The notes: generated from the letters alone by a model not told the origin. A DNA stretch of 6,327 nucleotides from Leclercia sp. UBA7405 (GCA_002469605.1 DKMV01000189.1:671-6997), one strand, 5' to 3'. Counted from the first letter of the stretch, positions 1 through 6,234 are shown. A program made the numbers and translations.

Positions 1-638
1 GCCAGCAGGCGATCGCGGGTGTTAATCAGGTCAACTTTTACATCCATACCCCGGAAGATCGACGCATATTCGCAGCCGATTACCCCTGCGCCATAGATGA
101 TTACATGGCGAGGTTCGTGATGCAGACTGAGGATGGAGTCGCTGTCATAAACGCGCGGGTGGGAAAAGTCCACGTCTGCTGGCCGGTAGGGGCGAGATCC
201 GCAGGCGATAACAAACTTCTCTGCGGTGATGGTCTCGACGGTGCCGTCATGGCACTCCAGCGCCAGGGTGTGCTGATCAACGAAATGGGCGTTGCCCTGC
301 AGGATCTCACAGTGGTTACGCTCGTAAAATCCCTGCCGCATCCGCGTCTGCTGATTAATAACGTTATCAGCATGGTTAAGGATGTCGGCAAAAGAGGAGC
401 GGAGAAGTCGGGAGTGATCGCTGTAAAGAGGATTCTGGTTAAATTCAATGATGCGGCTAACGGCGTGGCGGAGGGCTTTAGAAGGGATAGTGCCCCAGTG
501 GGTGCAACCACCGCCAACATTATGGTAGCGCTCTATCACCGCTACCCTGGCTCCCTGTTTTACCAGACCCATTGCAGCGCCTTCGCCGCCAGGGCCGGAA
601 CCAATAACTATTGCGTCGTAATCGTAGGTGTGTGGCAT
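1..638 (-). CDS. sthA: Soluble pyridine nucleotide transhydrogenase (partial, N-terminal 212 residues)
   Basis: This cytoplasmic FAD flavoprotein moves reducing equivalents between NADPH and NAD+, mainly draining excess NADPH. I translated the minus strand from the ATG at 638-636; it stays open to the window edge, so the C-terminal half (about 466 residues in E. coli) is missing. The FAD-binding Rossmann motif GSGPGG is at residues 13-18. The segment [13 protein letters not shown] (42-54) matches the redox-disulfide region of the lipoamide dehydrogenase family, but the second cysteine is replaced by Thr50. This is normal for SthA and separates it from true disulfide reductases. The NAD(P)-binding motif GAGVIG is at 183-188. 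A likely ribosome binding site, AGGTAAG on the minus strand, lies at 652-646. The gene diverges from fabR, as in E. coli. No frameshift was found. Confidence 0.97.
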   Translation of the reverse strand, partial: MPHTYDYDAIVIGSGPGGEGAAMGLVKQGARVAVIERYHNVGGGCTHWGTIPSKALRHAVSRIIEFNQNPLYSDHSRLLRSSFADILNHADNVINQQTRMRQGFYERNHCEILQGNAHFVDQHTLALECHDGTVETITAEKFVIACGSRPYRPADVDFSHPRVYDSDSILSLHHEPRHVIIYGAGVIGCEYASIFRGMDVKVDLINTRDRLL

Positions 639-676
639 GGTAAGGCTTACCTGTTCTTATACATAAAAGCAACATA

Positions 677-705
677 ATCATAACATCATTGCCCGGATAA
701 CCCAA
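677..705 (-). promoter_or_regulatory. Candidate sthA promoter
   Basis: On the minus strand, TTGGGT (705-700) and TATGAT (682-677) are separated by 17 bp. The -10 matches the sigma-70 consensus at 5 of 6 positions, the -35 only at its TTG. Transcription would begin near 670, about 31 nt before the sthA ATG. This is a motif reading only; the intergenic DNA is AT-rich and other arrangements are possible. Confidence 0.35.
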
Positions 706-794
706 TTATCGTTGTGCTTTTTTCAGGCAGCGAAGCAGAAACCCCGCGTAAACAATCATTCACAAAGCCAGGTAAACCGATTAATTTTATTCTC

Positions 795-803
795 TGGTAT
801 AGT
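795..803 (+). promoter_or_regulatory. Candidate fabR-yijD extended -10 promoter
   Basis: TATAGT (798-803) is preceded by TGG (795-797), giving an extended -10 element of the TGnTATAAT type. No good -35 hexamer is present at the right distance (775-781 reads AACCGAT), which an extended -10 can tolerate. The predicted start near 809-811 would give a leader of about 28 nt ahead of fabR. Confidence 0.45.
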
Positions 804-837
804 GCCAGCAGGCCTTTGGAAGGATTCAATTATCGTG

Positions 838-1476
838 ATGGGCGTTAGAGCACAACAAAAAGAGAAAACCCGGCGTTCGCTGGTGGAAGCCGCATTCAGT
901 CAGCTGAGTGCCGAGCGCAGTTTTGCCAGTTTAAGCCTGCGCGAAGTCGCACGCGAGGCCGGGATTGCGCCAACGTCCTTTTATCGTCATTTTCGTGATG
1001 TGGATGAACTGGGCCTGACCATGGTGGACGAGAGCGGGCTAATGCTGCGCCAGCTTATGCGCCAGGCCCGCCAGCGTATCGCTAAAGGCGGCAGCGTGAT
1101 CCGCACGTCGGTCTCCACCTTTATGGAATTTATCGGCAACAACCCCAATGCGTTTCGTTTGCTGCTGCGGGAACGTTCGGGAACTTCTGCGGCTTTCCGT
1201 GCCGCCGTGGCGCGCGAAATACAGCATTTTATTGCGGAACTTGCCGACTATCTCGAACTCGAAAACCATATGCCACGCGCCTTCACCGAAGCGCAGGCCG
1301 AGGCGATGGTGACCATTGTTTTCAGCGCGGGCGCCGAAGCGCTGGACGTGGGCATTGAACAACGCAAGCAGCTTGAAGAGCGGCTGGTATTACAGCTGCG
1401 GATGATCTCTAAAGGCGCTTACTACTGGTATCGGCGTGAACAAGAGAAGTTGGCACATCAAATCGATGAAGGGTGA
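838..1476 (+). CDS. fabR: HTH-type transcriptional repressor FabR (TetR family)
   Basis: FabR represses fabB and, more weakly, fabA, and so sets the ratio of unsaturated to saturated fatty acids; it senses the acyl-ACP/acyl-CoA pool. The 212-residue product is nearly identical to the 215-residue E. coli protein except at the C-terminus (ending LAHQIDEG). The TetR-type DNA-binding domain is N-terminal: the helix-turn-helix falls at about 33-52, with the family-typical TSFYRHF at 46-52. The rest is the helical ligand-binding and dimer domain. I chose ATG 838 because GGAAGGA (818-824) lies upstream. An in-frame GTG at 835 immediately precedes it and would sit at a slightly better distance. The frame stays open back to an ATG at 712, but that stretch contains the likely promoter. 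yijD follows after 3 bp, so the two are one operon. Confidence 0.96.
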   Translation: MGVRAQQKEKTRRSLVEAAFSQLSAERSFASLSLREVAREAGIAPTSFYRHFRDVDELGLTMVDESGLMLRQLMRQARQRIAKGGSVIRTSVSTFMEFIGNNPNAFRLLLRERSGTSAAFRAAVAREIQHFIAELADYLELENHMPRAFTEAQAEAMVTIVFSAGAEALDVGIEQRKQLEERLVLQLRMISKGAYYWYRREQEKLAHQIDEG

Positions 1477-1479
1477 GTA

Positions 1480-1839
1480 ATGAAACAGTCTGGGCAGGAT
1501 AAAGGTACGTTGTTGCTGGCGTTGATCGCTGGCTTATCAATTAACGGCACGTTTGCAGCTGTTTTCAGCTCCATTGTGCCGTTTTCGATTTTCCCGATTA
1601 TTGCGCTGGTGCTGACGGTGTACTGTCTGCATCAGCGTTATCAGAACCGCACCATGCCGGTTGGCCTGCCGGCGCTGTCGGCTGCCTTCTTCGTGCTGGG
1701 TGTTTTGCTCTATAGCACCGTGGTGCGCGCAGAGTATCCGGATATCGGTTCCAACTTCCTGCCGGCCGTTCTCTCCGTCGCGCTGGTGTTCTGGATCGGC
1801 ATCAAAATGCGTAACCGCAAGCAGCAGCTGCCGGAGTAA
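1480..1839 (+). CDS. yijD: Small inner membrane protein YijD (DUF1422)
   Basis: This 119-residue protein matches E. coli YijD in length and along its sequence. Its function is not established. Four hydrophobic segments fit transmembrane helices at about 10-28, 32-50, 62-82 and 93-108. They are linked by a basic segment (HQRYQNR, 51-57) and a polar loop ([10 protein letters not shown], 83-92). The C-terminal tail KMRNRKQQ is basic and is predicted cytoplasmic by the positive-inside rule. The start lies 3 nt after the fabR stop, and its ribosome binding site (AAGGGTGAG) overlaps the end of fabR. The two genes are therefore probably translationally coupled. The tight link to FabR hints at a membrane-lipid role, but that is inference from context only. 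The stop codon is 3 bp from the convergent trmA stop. Confidence 0.95.
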   Translation: MKQSGQDKGTLLLALIAGLSINGTFAAVFSSIVPFSIFPIIALVLTVYCLHQRYQNRTMPVGLPALSAAFFVLGVLLYSTVVRAEYPDIGSNFLPAVLSVALVFWIGIKMRNRKQQLPE

Positions 1840-1842
1840 AGC

Positions 1843-2943
1843 TTACTTCGCCGTGAGCAGGACGCCGCACTCCATATGGTGCGTGTACGGGAACTGATCG
1901 AACAGCGCCAGACGTTCAACCTTGTGCGTCTGGCTTAATGTTTCCAGATTCTTGCATAAGGTTTCCGGGTTGCAGGAGATATACAGAATACGCGGATAGG
2001 CCTGCACCATCTTCTCCGTTTCGCTGTCCAGCCCGCTACGCGGTGGGTCGACGAAAATCGTCTCGCACTGGTAGCTTTTCAGATCGATCCCCTGCAGGCG
2101 GTTAAACTCGCGCACGCCGTTCATCGCCTGGGTGAACTCTTCTGCCGCCATGCGGATGATCTGTACGTTATCAATATGGTTGGCCGCAATGTTGTACTGC
2201 GCCGCCGCTACCGAGGGTTTAGCAATTTCCGTTGCCAGCACGCGATCAAAGTTACGCGCCAGCGCCAGCGAGAAGTTACCGTTACCGCAGTACAGCTCCA
2301 GTAAATCACCCGTCGAGTCTTTGGTGGCATTCAGCGCCCACTCCAGCATTTGCACGTTCATCGCCGCGTTCGGCTGGGTAAAGCTATTCTCCACCTGGCG
2401 ATAGATCATCTCTTTTCCCGCCACCGGCAGGCGCTCATCCACGTAATCCCGATCGAGCATGATTTTGGTCTTGGTGGCGCGGCCAATCAGCTGCACATTA
2501 ATGTTTTGTGCTCGCAGCGCATCGCGCAGCGCTTCGGCTTCCTGACGCCATTCGTCGTTGAGCGCTTTGTGATACAGCAGCGAGACGATGGCCTGGTTGC
2601 TCTGCGTAGTCAGGTAGTCAATCTGGAACAGCTTATGGCGCAGCAGCGGATTATTGCGTACCCCTTTAATTATCAGCGTCATTAATTGATTAATTAATTC
2701 GCTGGCCGCCGGGAAGCTATTTACCCGGATACGGGATTTAGTCTGCTGGTCGAAAATGATGTGGTACAGGTCATCGCCGTCATGCCAGATGCGGAACTCG
2801 GCACGCATGCGGTAGTGGCTGACCGGCGAGCGAAACACCTCGGGAACCGGCGCAGCAAAAGGCGTCATCATACTTTGCAGACGGACGACCTTCTCTGCCA
2901 GCTGTGCGTCATACTGTTCTGTCGGGAGGTGTTCGGGGGTCAT
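1843..2943 (-). CDS. trmA: tRNA (uracil-5-)-methyltransferase TrmA
   Basis: TrmA methylates U54 in the T-loop of tRNAs to ribothymidine using S-adenosylmethionine; the E. coli enzyme also modifies tmRNA and acts as a tRNA-folding chaperone. The product is 366 residues, the same as in E. coli. Counting places every known functional residue at its E. coli position: the SAM site at Gln190, Tyr218, Asn223, Glu239 and Asp299 (in DPPR), the nucleophile Cys324 (in SCNPE), and the general base Glu358 (in HHMECG). The N-terminal half forms the RNA-binding part and the C-terminal half the Rossmann-type methyltransferase fold. The ATG at 2943-2941 has an AGGAAG ribosome binding site (2953-2948) only 4 nt away. 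The gene diverges from btuB and converges on yijD with a 3-bp gap. Confidence 0.98.
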   Translation of the reverse strand: MTPEHLPTEQYDAQLAEKVVRLQSMMTPFAAPVPEVFRSPVSHYRMRAEFRIWHDGDDLYHIIFDQQTKSRIRVNSFPAASELINQLMTLIIKGVRNNPLLRHKLFQIDYLTTQSNQAIVSLLYHKALNDEWRQEAEALRDALRAQNINVQLIGRATKTKIMLDRDYVDERLPVAGKEMIYRQVENSFTQPNAAMNVQMLEWALNATKDSTGDLLELYCGNGNFSLALARNFDRVLATEIAKPSVAAAQYNIAANHIDNVQIIRMAAEEFTQAMNGVREFNRLQGIDLKSYQCETIFVDPPRSGLDSETEKMVQAYPRILYISCNPETLCKNLETLSQTHKVERLALFDQFPYTHHMECGVLLTAK

Positions 2944-2970
2944 GATGCTTCCTGAGTGATAAAGAATTAC

Positions 2971-3004
2971 GCGGGGATTGTAGGGATTGTGCAGGGGATG
3001 TCCA
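2971..3004 (-). promoter_or_regulatory. trmA promoter, rRNA-P1-like
   Basis: On the minus strand, TGGACA (3004-2999) and TACAAT (2982-2977) are separated by 16 bp and followed by the GC-only discriminator CCCCGC (2976-2971). A 16-bp spacer plus GC-rich discriminator is the architecture of stringently controlled rRNA P1 promoters. From memory, the E. coli trmA promoter was described as sharing regulation with that family. Transcription should start near 2970-2968, giving a leader of about 25 nt. Confidence 0.75.
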
Positions 3005-3034
3005 GATTTAATGGCTAATAGCTATCTGGACATC
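2997..3034. repeat. 11-bp perfect inverted repeat holding both divergent -35 elements
   Basis: GATGTCCAGAT (2997-3007) is repeated in inverted form as ATCTGGACATC (3024-3034), with a 16-nt centre. The left arm contains the trmA -35 hexamer on the minus strand and the right arm contains the matching TGGACA btuB -35 hexamer on the plus strand. The symmetry is directly visible. Whether it is an operator, or only reflects two similar -35 regions, is not known. Confidence 0.8.
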
Positions 3035-3056
3035 TATATGTGTCTAACTGTAGCAT
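3027..3056 (+). promoter_or_regulatory. btuB promoter
   Basis: TGGACA (3027-3032, 5 of 6 to consensus) and TAGCAT (3051-3056, 4 of 6) are separated by 18 bp. Transcription would begin near 3061-3063. This agrees with the position homologous to the E. coli btuB start, whose 240-nt leader begins at the CCGG of the riboswitch closing stem. The elements are modest, as expected for a low-level receptor gene. Confidence 0.6.
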
Positions 3057-3060
3057 TCCG

Positions 3061-3256
3061 TTTCCGGTCTCAAAGAGTGAAAAGGGAATCCAGTGCAAAT
3101 CTGGAGCTGACGCGCAGCGGTAAAGACTGGCGGGATGAACGCGGTAGACACTGCTATTTATACCCCATCCTCAGGTTGCATCAGGCAATCTGAAGTTGGA
3201 GGGGAGCGGGAAGTCTTCATCCACAAAACGCCACCCAGCCCGAAGACCTGCCGGAA
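3061..3256 (+). ncRNA. Cobalamin (adenosylcobalamin) riboswitch aptamer
   Basis: The leader carries the conserved core of the cobalamin riboswitch family. GGGAATCCAGTGCAAATC begins at 3084, followed by GAGCTGACGCGCAGCGGTAA (3104-3123). Further on come GGGAAGTC (3208-3215) and the B12-box-like CCCGAAGACCTGCCGG (3239-3254). The closing stem pairs TTCCGG (3062-3067) with CCGGAA (3251-3256). Adenosylcobalamin binding is expected to switch off btuB expression. A peripheral arm at 3163-3204 is much longer than I recall in E. coli: CCCC with GGGG, then TCC with GGA, then TCAGGTTGC (3171-3179) with GCAATCTGA (3185-3193). As a result the leader is about 274 nt instead of 240 nt. Confidence 0.93.
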
Positions 3257-3335
3257 TCACGTCGCATTTGGTTTCATCATCGCGTGCTATGGATGAGGCC
3301 TGCGGCATCCTTCTTATATTGTGGATGCTTTAACA
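3257..3335 (+). promoter_or_regulatory. Riboswitch expression platform with RBS-sequestering hairpin
   Basis: Two hairpins follow the aptamer. The first pairs GGTTTCATC (3270-3278) with GATGAGGCC (3292-3300), including two G-U pairs. The second pairs GCATCC (3305-3310) with GGATGC (3323-3328), burying the only plausible Shine-Dalgarno bases (GGA, 3323-3325) ten nt before the btuB ATG. There is no U-tract after it, so control is expected mainly at translation initiation, as in E. coli btuB. GGATG (3291-3295) can pair with CATCC (3306-3310) instead, a possible competing RBS-open fold. Confidence 0.8.
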
Positions 3336-5174
3336 ATGATTAAAAAAGTATCGCTGTGTACGGCCCTGGCCGTCACGGCATTTTCGGGCTGGGCGCAGGA
3401 TAGCGCCGACTCGTTGGTGGTGACAGCAAACCGTTTTGCGCAGCCGGCAAATACCGTCTTAGCGCCAACGTCCATAGTGACGCGTGAAGATATCGATCGC
3501 TGGCAATCGACAACCGTGCTGGATGTGATGCGCCGCCTACCTGGTGTAGACACTGCGCAAAGCGGAGGAATGGGGCAGCTCTCTTCACTCTTTATTCGTG
3601 GGACCAACTCCAGTCATGTCCTTATTCTTGTCGACGGGATCCGTCTTAACCAGGCGGGAGTGACGGGCTCATCCGACATTAGCCAGTTCCCGATTGCCCT
3701 GGTGCAGCGCATCGAATATATCCGCGGGCCGCGTTCTGCGGTATACGGCTCCGACGCGATTGGCGGCGTGGTCAACATTATTACGACGCGTGCAAAAGAT
3801 GGCACCACGTTAAACGCCGGAGTGGGATCGCACGGCTACCAGAATTATGGCGGAAGCACTCAGCAAACGCTCGGCGACAGCACGCGCGTGACCCTGGCGG
3901 GCGATTACACCTATACCAAAGGTTTTGACGTGGTGGCGGACGGCAACAACGGCGGCGTTCCCCAAACCGATCGCGACGGCTACATGAATAAAACCCTCTA
4001 CGGCGCGCTGGAACATGCGTTCTCTGATCAATGGAGCGGCTTCGTTCGCGGCTATGGCTACAGCAACCGCACTGCCTATGACGCTTATTACAGTCCATAC
4101 GCGCTGGTTGATACCCGTCAGCTATATAGCCAGACCTGGGATGCCGGGCTGCGCTTCAACAACGATATCTTCCACTCGCAGCTGCTCTCCAGCTATAGCC
4201 ACAGCAAGGACTACAACTACGATCCGCATCTCGGTCGTTATGACTCGACGGCTACGCTGGATGAGATCAAACAGTACAACGTCCAGTGGAGTAACTCTGT
4301 CGATGTCGGCCATGGCAATATCGGCGCGGGTGTCGACTGGCAAAAGCAGAGCACCGAGCCCGGCACTAACTATGTGACGAACGGCTACGACCTGCGTAAC
4401 ACCGGCGTGTACCTGACGGCGTTGCAAAAGTTTGGCGATTTCACCCTCGAAGGCGCGGCCCGAAGCGACGATAACTCCCAGTTTGGGCGTCATGGAACCT
4501 GGCAGAGCAGTGCGGCTTGGGAGTTTATTGAAGGTTATCGCTTCATTGCCTCTTATGGCACGGCTTATAAAGCGCCTAATCTGGGGCAGCTCTACGGCTT
4601 CTACGGCAACGACCATCTTGATCCGGAAGAGAGCAAGCAGTGGGAAGGCGCCTTCGAAGGTCTGACGTCGGGCATAAGCTGGCGGGTGTCGGCTTATCGT
4701 AACGACGTTGATAACCTGATCGACTTTAATAACAACCTTCAGGCGTATTACAACGTCGGCAAAGCCCGCATTAAGGGTGTTGAAGCCACGGCATCCTTTG
4801 ATACGGGGCCGGTGGTGCACACGGTCGGTTATGACTATGTGGATGCCCGCAATGCGGAGACGGACGAACTGTTGCCTCGTCGTGCTAAGCAGCAGGTGAA
4901 ATATCAGCTCGATACGCAACTCTATGATTTCGACTGGAGCCTGACCTACCACTATCTGGGAACGCGCTATGACACCGATTTCGGCACCTATCCGTCTCAG
5001 AAGGTGAAAATGGGCGGCATCAGTCTGTGGGACGTAGCAGTTTCATATCCCGTCACCTCTCACCTTACAGTTCGTGGTAAAATAGCTAACCTGTTCGATA
5101 AAGATTACGAGACAGTTTATGGCTACCAAACTGCAGGACGGGAATACACCTTGTCTGGCAGCTACACCTTCTGA
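3336..5174 (+). CDS. btuB: Vitamin B12 outer membrane receptor BtuB (TonB-dependent)
   Basis: BtuB imports cobalamins across the outer membrane using energy from TonB-ExbB-ExbD, and serves as a colicin and phage receptor in E. coli. The product is 612 residues (E. coli 614). A signal peptide spans about 1-20, with basic KK at 3-4 and cleavage expected at WA|QD. The TonB box is DSLVVTA (25-31). The plug domain follows, with [19 protein letters not shown] at 129-147, then the 22-strand barrel ending in the C-terminal Phe612 typical of outer membrane proteins. Asp202, Asp212 and Asp214 fall in the loop that binds calcium in E. coli. An in-frame GTG at 3321 would add five residues, but it lies within the sequestering hairpin; ATG 3336 gives the proper signal peptide. 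The gene overlaps murI by 56 nt and is controlled by the upstream riboswitch. Confidence 0.98.
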   Translation: MIKKVSLCTALAVTAFSGWAQDSADSLVVTANRFAQPANTVLAPTSIVTREDIDRWQSTTVLDVMRRLPGVDTAQSGGMGQLSSLFIRGTNSSHVLILVDGIRLNQAGVTGSSDISQFPIALVQRIEYIRGPRSAVYGSDAIGGVVNIITTRAKDGTTLNAGVGSHGYQNYGGSTQQTLGDSTRVTLAGDYTYTKGFDVVADGNNGGVPQTDRDGYMNKTLYGALEHAFSDQWSGFVRGYGYSNRTAYDAYYSPYALVDTRQLYSQTWDAGLRFNNDIFHSQLLSSYSHSKDYNYDPHLGRYDSTATLDEIKQYNVQWSNSVDVGHGNIGAGVDWQKQSTEPGTNYVTNGYDLRNTGVYLTALQKFGDFTLEGAARSDDNSQFGRHGTWQSSAAWEFIEGYRFIASYGTAYKAPNLGQLYGFYGNDHLDPEESKQWEGAFEGLTSGISWRVSAYRNDVDNLIDFNNNLQAYYNVGKARIKGVEATASFDTGPVVHTVGYDYVDARNAETDELLPRRAKQQVKYQLDTQLYDFDWSLTYHYLGTRYDTDFGTYPSQKVKMGGISLWDVAVSYPVTSHLTVRGKIANLFDKDYETVYGYQTAGREYTLSGSYTF

Positions 5175-6000
5175 TCCACGGCCTACTGTGCTGGTGTTTG
5201 ACTCCGGCGTCGGTGGGCTTTCGGTCTATGATGAGGTCCGGCATCTCCTGCCGGACCTCCACTATATCTACGCCTTCGATAACGTCGCTTTTCCCTATGG
5301 CGAAAAAAGCGAGGAGTTTATCGTTGAGCGCGTAGTAGAGATCGTAACGGCGGTGCAGCAGCGCTACCCCCTGGCGCTGGCGATTATTGACTGTAATACG
5401 GCAAGCACCGTTTCTCTTCCTGCCCTGCGCGACAAGTTCCCCTTCCCGGTGGTCGGCGTAGTACCGGCAATCAAGCCCGCGGCGCGTCTGACGGCAAACG
5501 GCGTGGTTGGCCTGCTTGCTACGCGCGGCACGGTAAAGCGTCCTTATACCCGTGAGCTGATCGAACGCTTTGCGAATGAGTGCGAGATTGCCATGCTTGG
5601 TTCCGCAGAGCTGGTGGAGCTGGCAGAGGCAAAACTGCACGGCAAGTCCGTACCGCTGGAGGAGTTGCGCCGCATTCTGCGTCCATGGCTGCGTATGCCT
5701 GAGCCGCCGGATACGGTTGTGCTGGGCTGCACGCACTTCCCTCTATTACAGGAAGAGCTGCTTGCCGTCCTGCCGGAAGGTACGCGCCTGGTGGATTCTG
5801 GTGCCGCGATTGCGCGCCGAACAGCATGGTTACTGGAAAATGAAGCTCCGAATGCAAAATCTGCCGATGCGAATGTTGCTTATTGCATGGCACTGACGCC
5901 TGAAACTGAGCAACTTTTACCCGTTTTACAGCGTTACGGCTTCGAAACGCTTGAAAAACTAGCGTTGCAGCACGCTTTTGAGCAAAAAAGAGACGGTTGA
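5119..6000 (+). CDS. murI: Glutamate racemase MurI
   Basis: MurI converts L-glutamate to D-glutamate for the peptidoglycan stem peptide and is essential in most bacteria. The 293-residue product has the Asp28-Ser29 substrate motif (in VFDSGVGG), PYG at 59-61, the catalytic pair Cys92 and Cys204 (in GCTHFP) and His206, all at E. coli positions. The N-terminal extension typical of enterobacterial, UDP-MurNAc-Ala-activated racemases is present. Residue 91, directly before Cys92, is Asp (GAC, 5389-5391), where E. coli and the relatives I recall have Ala. The C-terminus ([13 protein letters not shown]) is about eight residues longer than in E. coli. The start codon lies inside btuB with a 56-nt overlap and only a weak Shine-Dalgarno (GAGA, 5109-5112), so translation is probably coupled to btuB. 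The 3' end also carries rrn regulatory sites. Confidence 0.97.
   Translation: MATKLQDGNTPCLAATPSDPRPTVLVFDSGVGGLSVYDEVRHLLPDLHYIYAFDNVAFPYGEKSEEFIVERVVEIVTAVQQRYPLALAIIDCNTASTVSLPALRDKFPFPVVGVVPAIKPAARLTANGVVGLLATRGTVKRPYTRELIERFANECEIAMLGSAELVELAEAKLHGKSVPLEELRRILRPWLRMPEPPDTVVLGCTHFPLLQEELLAVLPEGTRLVDSGAAIARRTAWLLENEAPNAKSADANVAYCMALTPETEQLLPVLQRYGFETLEKLALQHAFEQKRDG
5908..5922 (+). promoter_or_regulatory. Fis site III of rrn P1 (centre -143)
   Basis: GAGCAACTTTTACCC fits the degenerate Fis consensus GNNYRNNWNNYRNNC at all seven specified positions. Its centre, 5915, is exactly -143 from the inferred P1 start A6058, the spacing known for E. coli rrnB P1. It lies within the murI coding sequence. 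Confidence 0.65.
5949..5963 (+). promoter_or_regulatory. Fis site II of rrn P1 (centre -102)
   Basis: GCTTGAAAAACTAGC has the flanking G and C and the A-tract centre of a strong Fis site, missing one purine position of the consensus. Its centre, 5956, is exactly -102 from A6058, as in E. coli rrnB P1. It is also inside murI. Confidence 0.7.
5980..5994 (+). promoter_or_regulatory. Fis site I of rrn P1 (centre -71)
   Basis: GAGCAAAAAAGAGAC keeps the outer G/C and the A-tract, with one mismatch to the Fis consensus. Its centre, 5987, is exactly -71 from A6058. In E. coli this is the site from which Fis contacts the RNA polymerase alpha subunit. It encodes part of the MurI C-terminal tail. Confidence 0.7.
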
Positions 6001-6020
6001 ACGTTTTTTTTAAAAGAGGG
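5999..6020 (+). promoter_or_regulatory. UP element of rrn P1
   Basis: The -59 to -38 stretch contains T8 (6004-6011) followed by AAAA (6012-6015), the A/T-tract pattern bound by the alpha-subunit C-terminal domains. Its upstream end overlaps the murI stop codon. The proximal half (GAGGGG) is less A/T-rich than in E. coli rrnB. Confidence 0.7.
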
Positions 6021-6021
6021 G

Positions 6022-6058
6022 TTGTCAACGTCTCAGAACTCCCTATAATGCGCCTCCA
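6022..6058 (+). promoter_or_regulatory. rRNA operon promoter P1
   Basis: TTGTCA (6022-6027) and TATAAT (6044-6049) are separated by 16 bp and followed by the discriminator GCGCCTCC and start A6058. This is almost identical to E. coli rrn P1 promoters (GCGCCACC discriminator). The suboptimal spacer and GC-rich discriminator make the open complex unstable, the basis of ppGpp/DksA and initiating-NTP control. Confidence 0.96.
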
Positions 6059-6154
6059 CTGACACGGAACAACGGCAAGCAAGCCGCCGGGTCAGAAGGC
6101 TTCAACGGTGAATATCACTGAAGAATGCCGACAGAGAAAAGCGAAAATAAACGC

Positions 6155-6182
6155 TTGACTCTGGATGAGGAAAACGTAATAT
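6155..6182 (+). promoter_or_regulatory. rRNA operon promoter P2
   Basis: TTGACT (6155-6160) and TAATAT (6177-6182) are separated by 16 bp, about 120 bp downstream of P1, the usual place of rrn P2. The A-rich stretch just upstream (6131-6151) could serve as a P2 UP element. Transcription would begin near 6189. Confidence 0.85.
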
Positions 6183-6192
6183 ACGGGACCTC

Positions 6193-6234
6193 GCAACGGT
6201 GAGCTGAAAGCCGCGTTGCAACTGCTCTTTAACA
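6193..6234 (+). promoter_or_regulatory. rrn antitermination site (boxB hairpin and boxA)
   Basis: A stem of GCAACG (6193-6198) with CGTTGC (6214-6219), with an inner GCT/AGC helix around a GAA loop, forms the boxB-type hairpin. It is followed by boxA TGCTCTTTAACA (6223-6234), which is bound by NusB-NusE (S10) and SuhB to keep RNA polymerase from Rho-dependent termination within the untranslated rRNA genes. Confidence 0.92.

Noticed and set aside
105..677. 190-codon open frame on the plus strand over the left end
   Set aside because: It is antisense to sthA, which translates cleanly on the minus strand with FAD and NAD motifs.
2987..3193. 68-codon open frame through the btuB leader
   Set aside because: The interval is occupied by promoter elements and the conserved cobalamin riboswitch; the reading frame has no protein-like character or ribosome binding site.
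3321..3335. Upstream GTG start for btuB (adds MDALT)
   Set aside because: This GTG overlaps the RBS-sequestering hairpin and would spoil the signal peptide; ATG 3336 matches E. coli BtuB.
4122..4952. 276-codon open frame on the minus strand
   Set aside because: It lies entirely antisense to btuB, has no ribosome binding site or recognisable domain, and is explained by codon bias in the btuB frame.
5986..6011. Possible intrinsic terminator after murI (A-rich and T8 arms)
   Set aside because: A hairpin can be drawn with arms 5986-5995 and 6002-6011, but it has only a 3-bp strong core (ACG/CGT), the T8 is used in the stem, and AAAAGAGGGG follows instead of a U-tract. UP element and Fis site explain these bases better.
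5519..6082. Minus-strand open frame running from the rrn promoter into murI
   Set aside because: Its start would lie in the rrn P1 leader and it is antisense to conserved murI; no family resemblance is seen.
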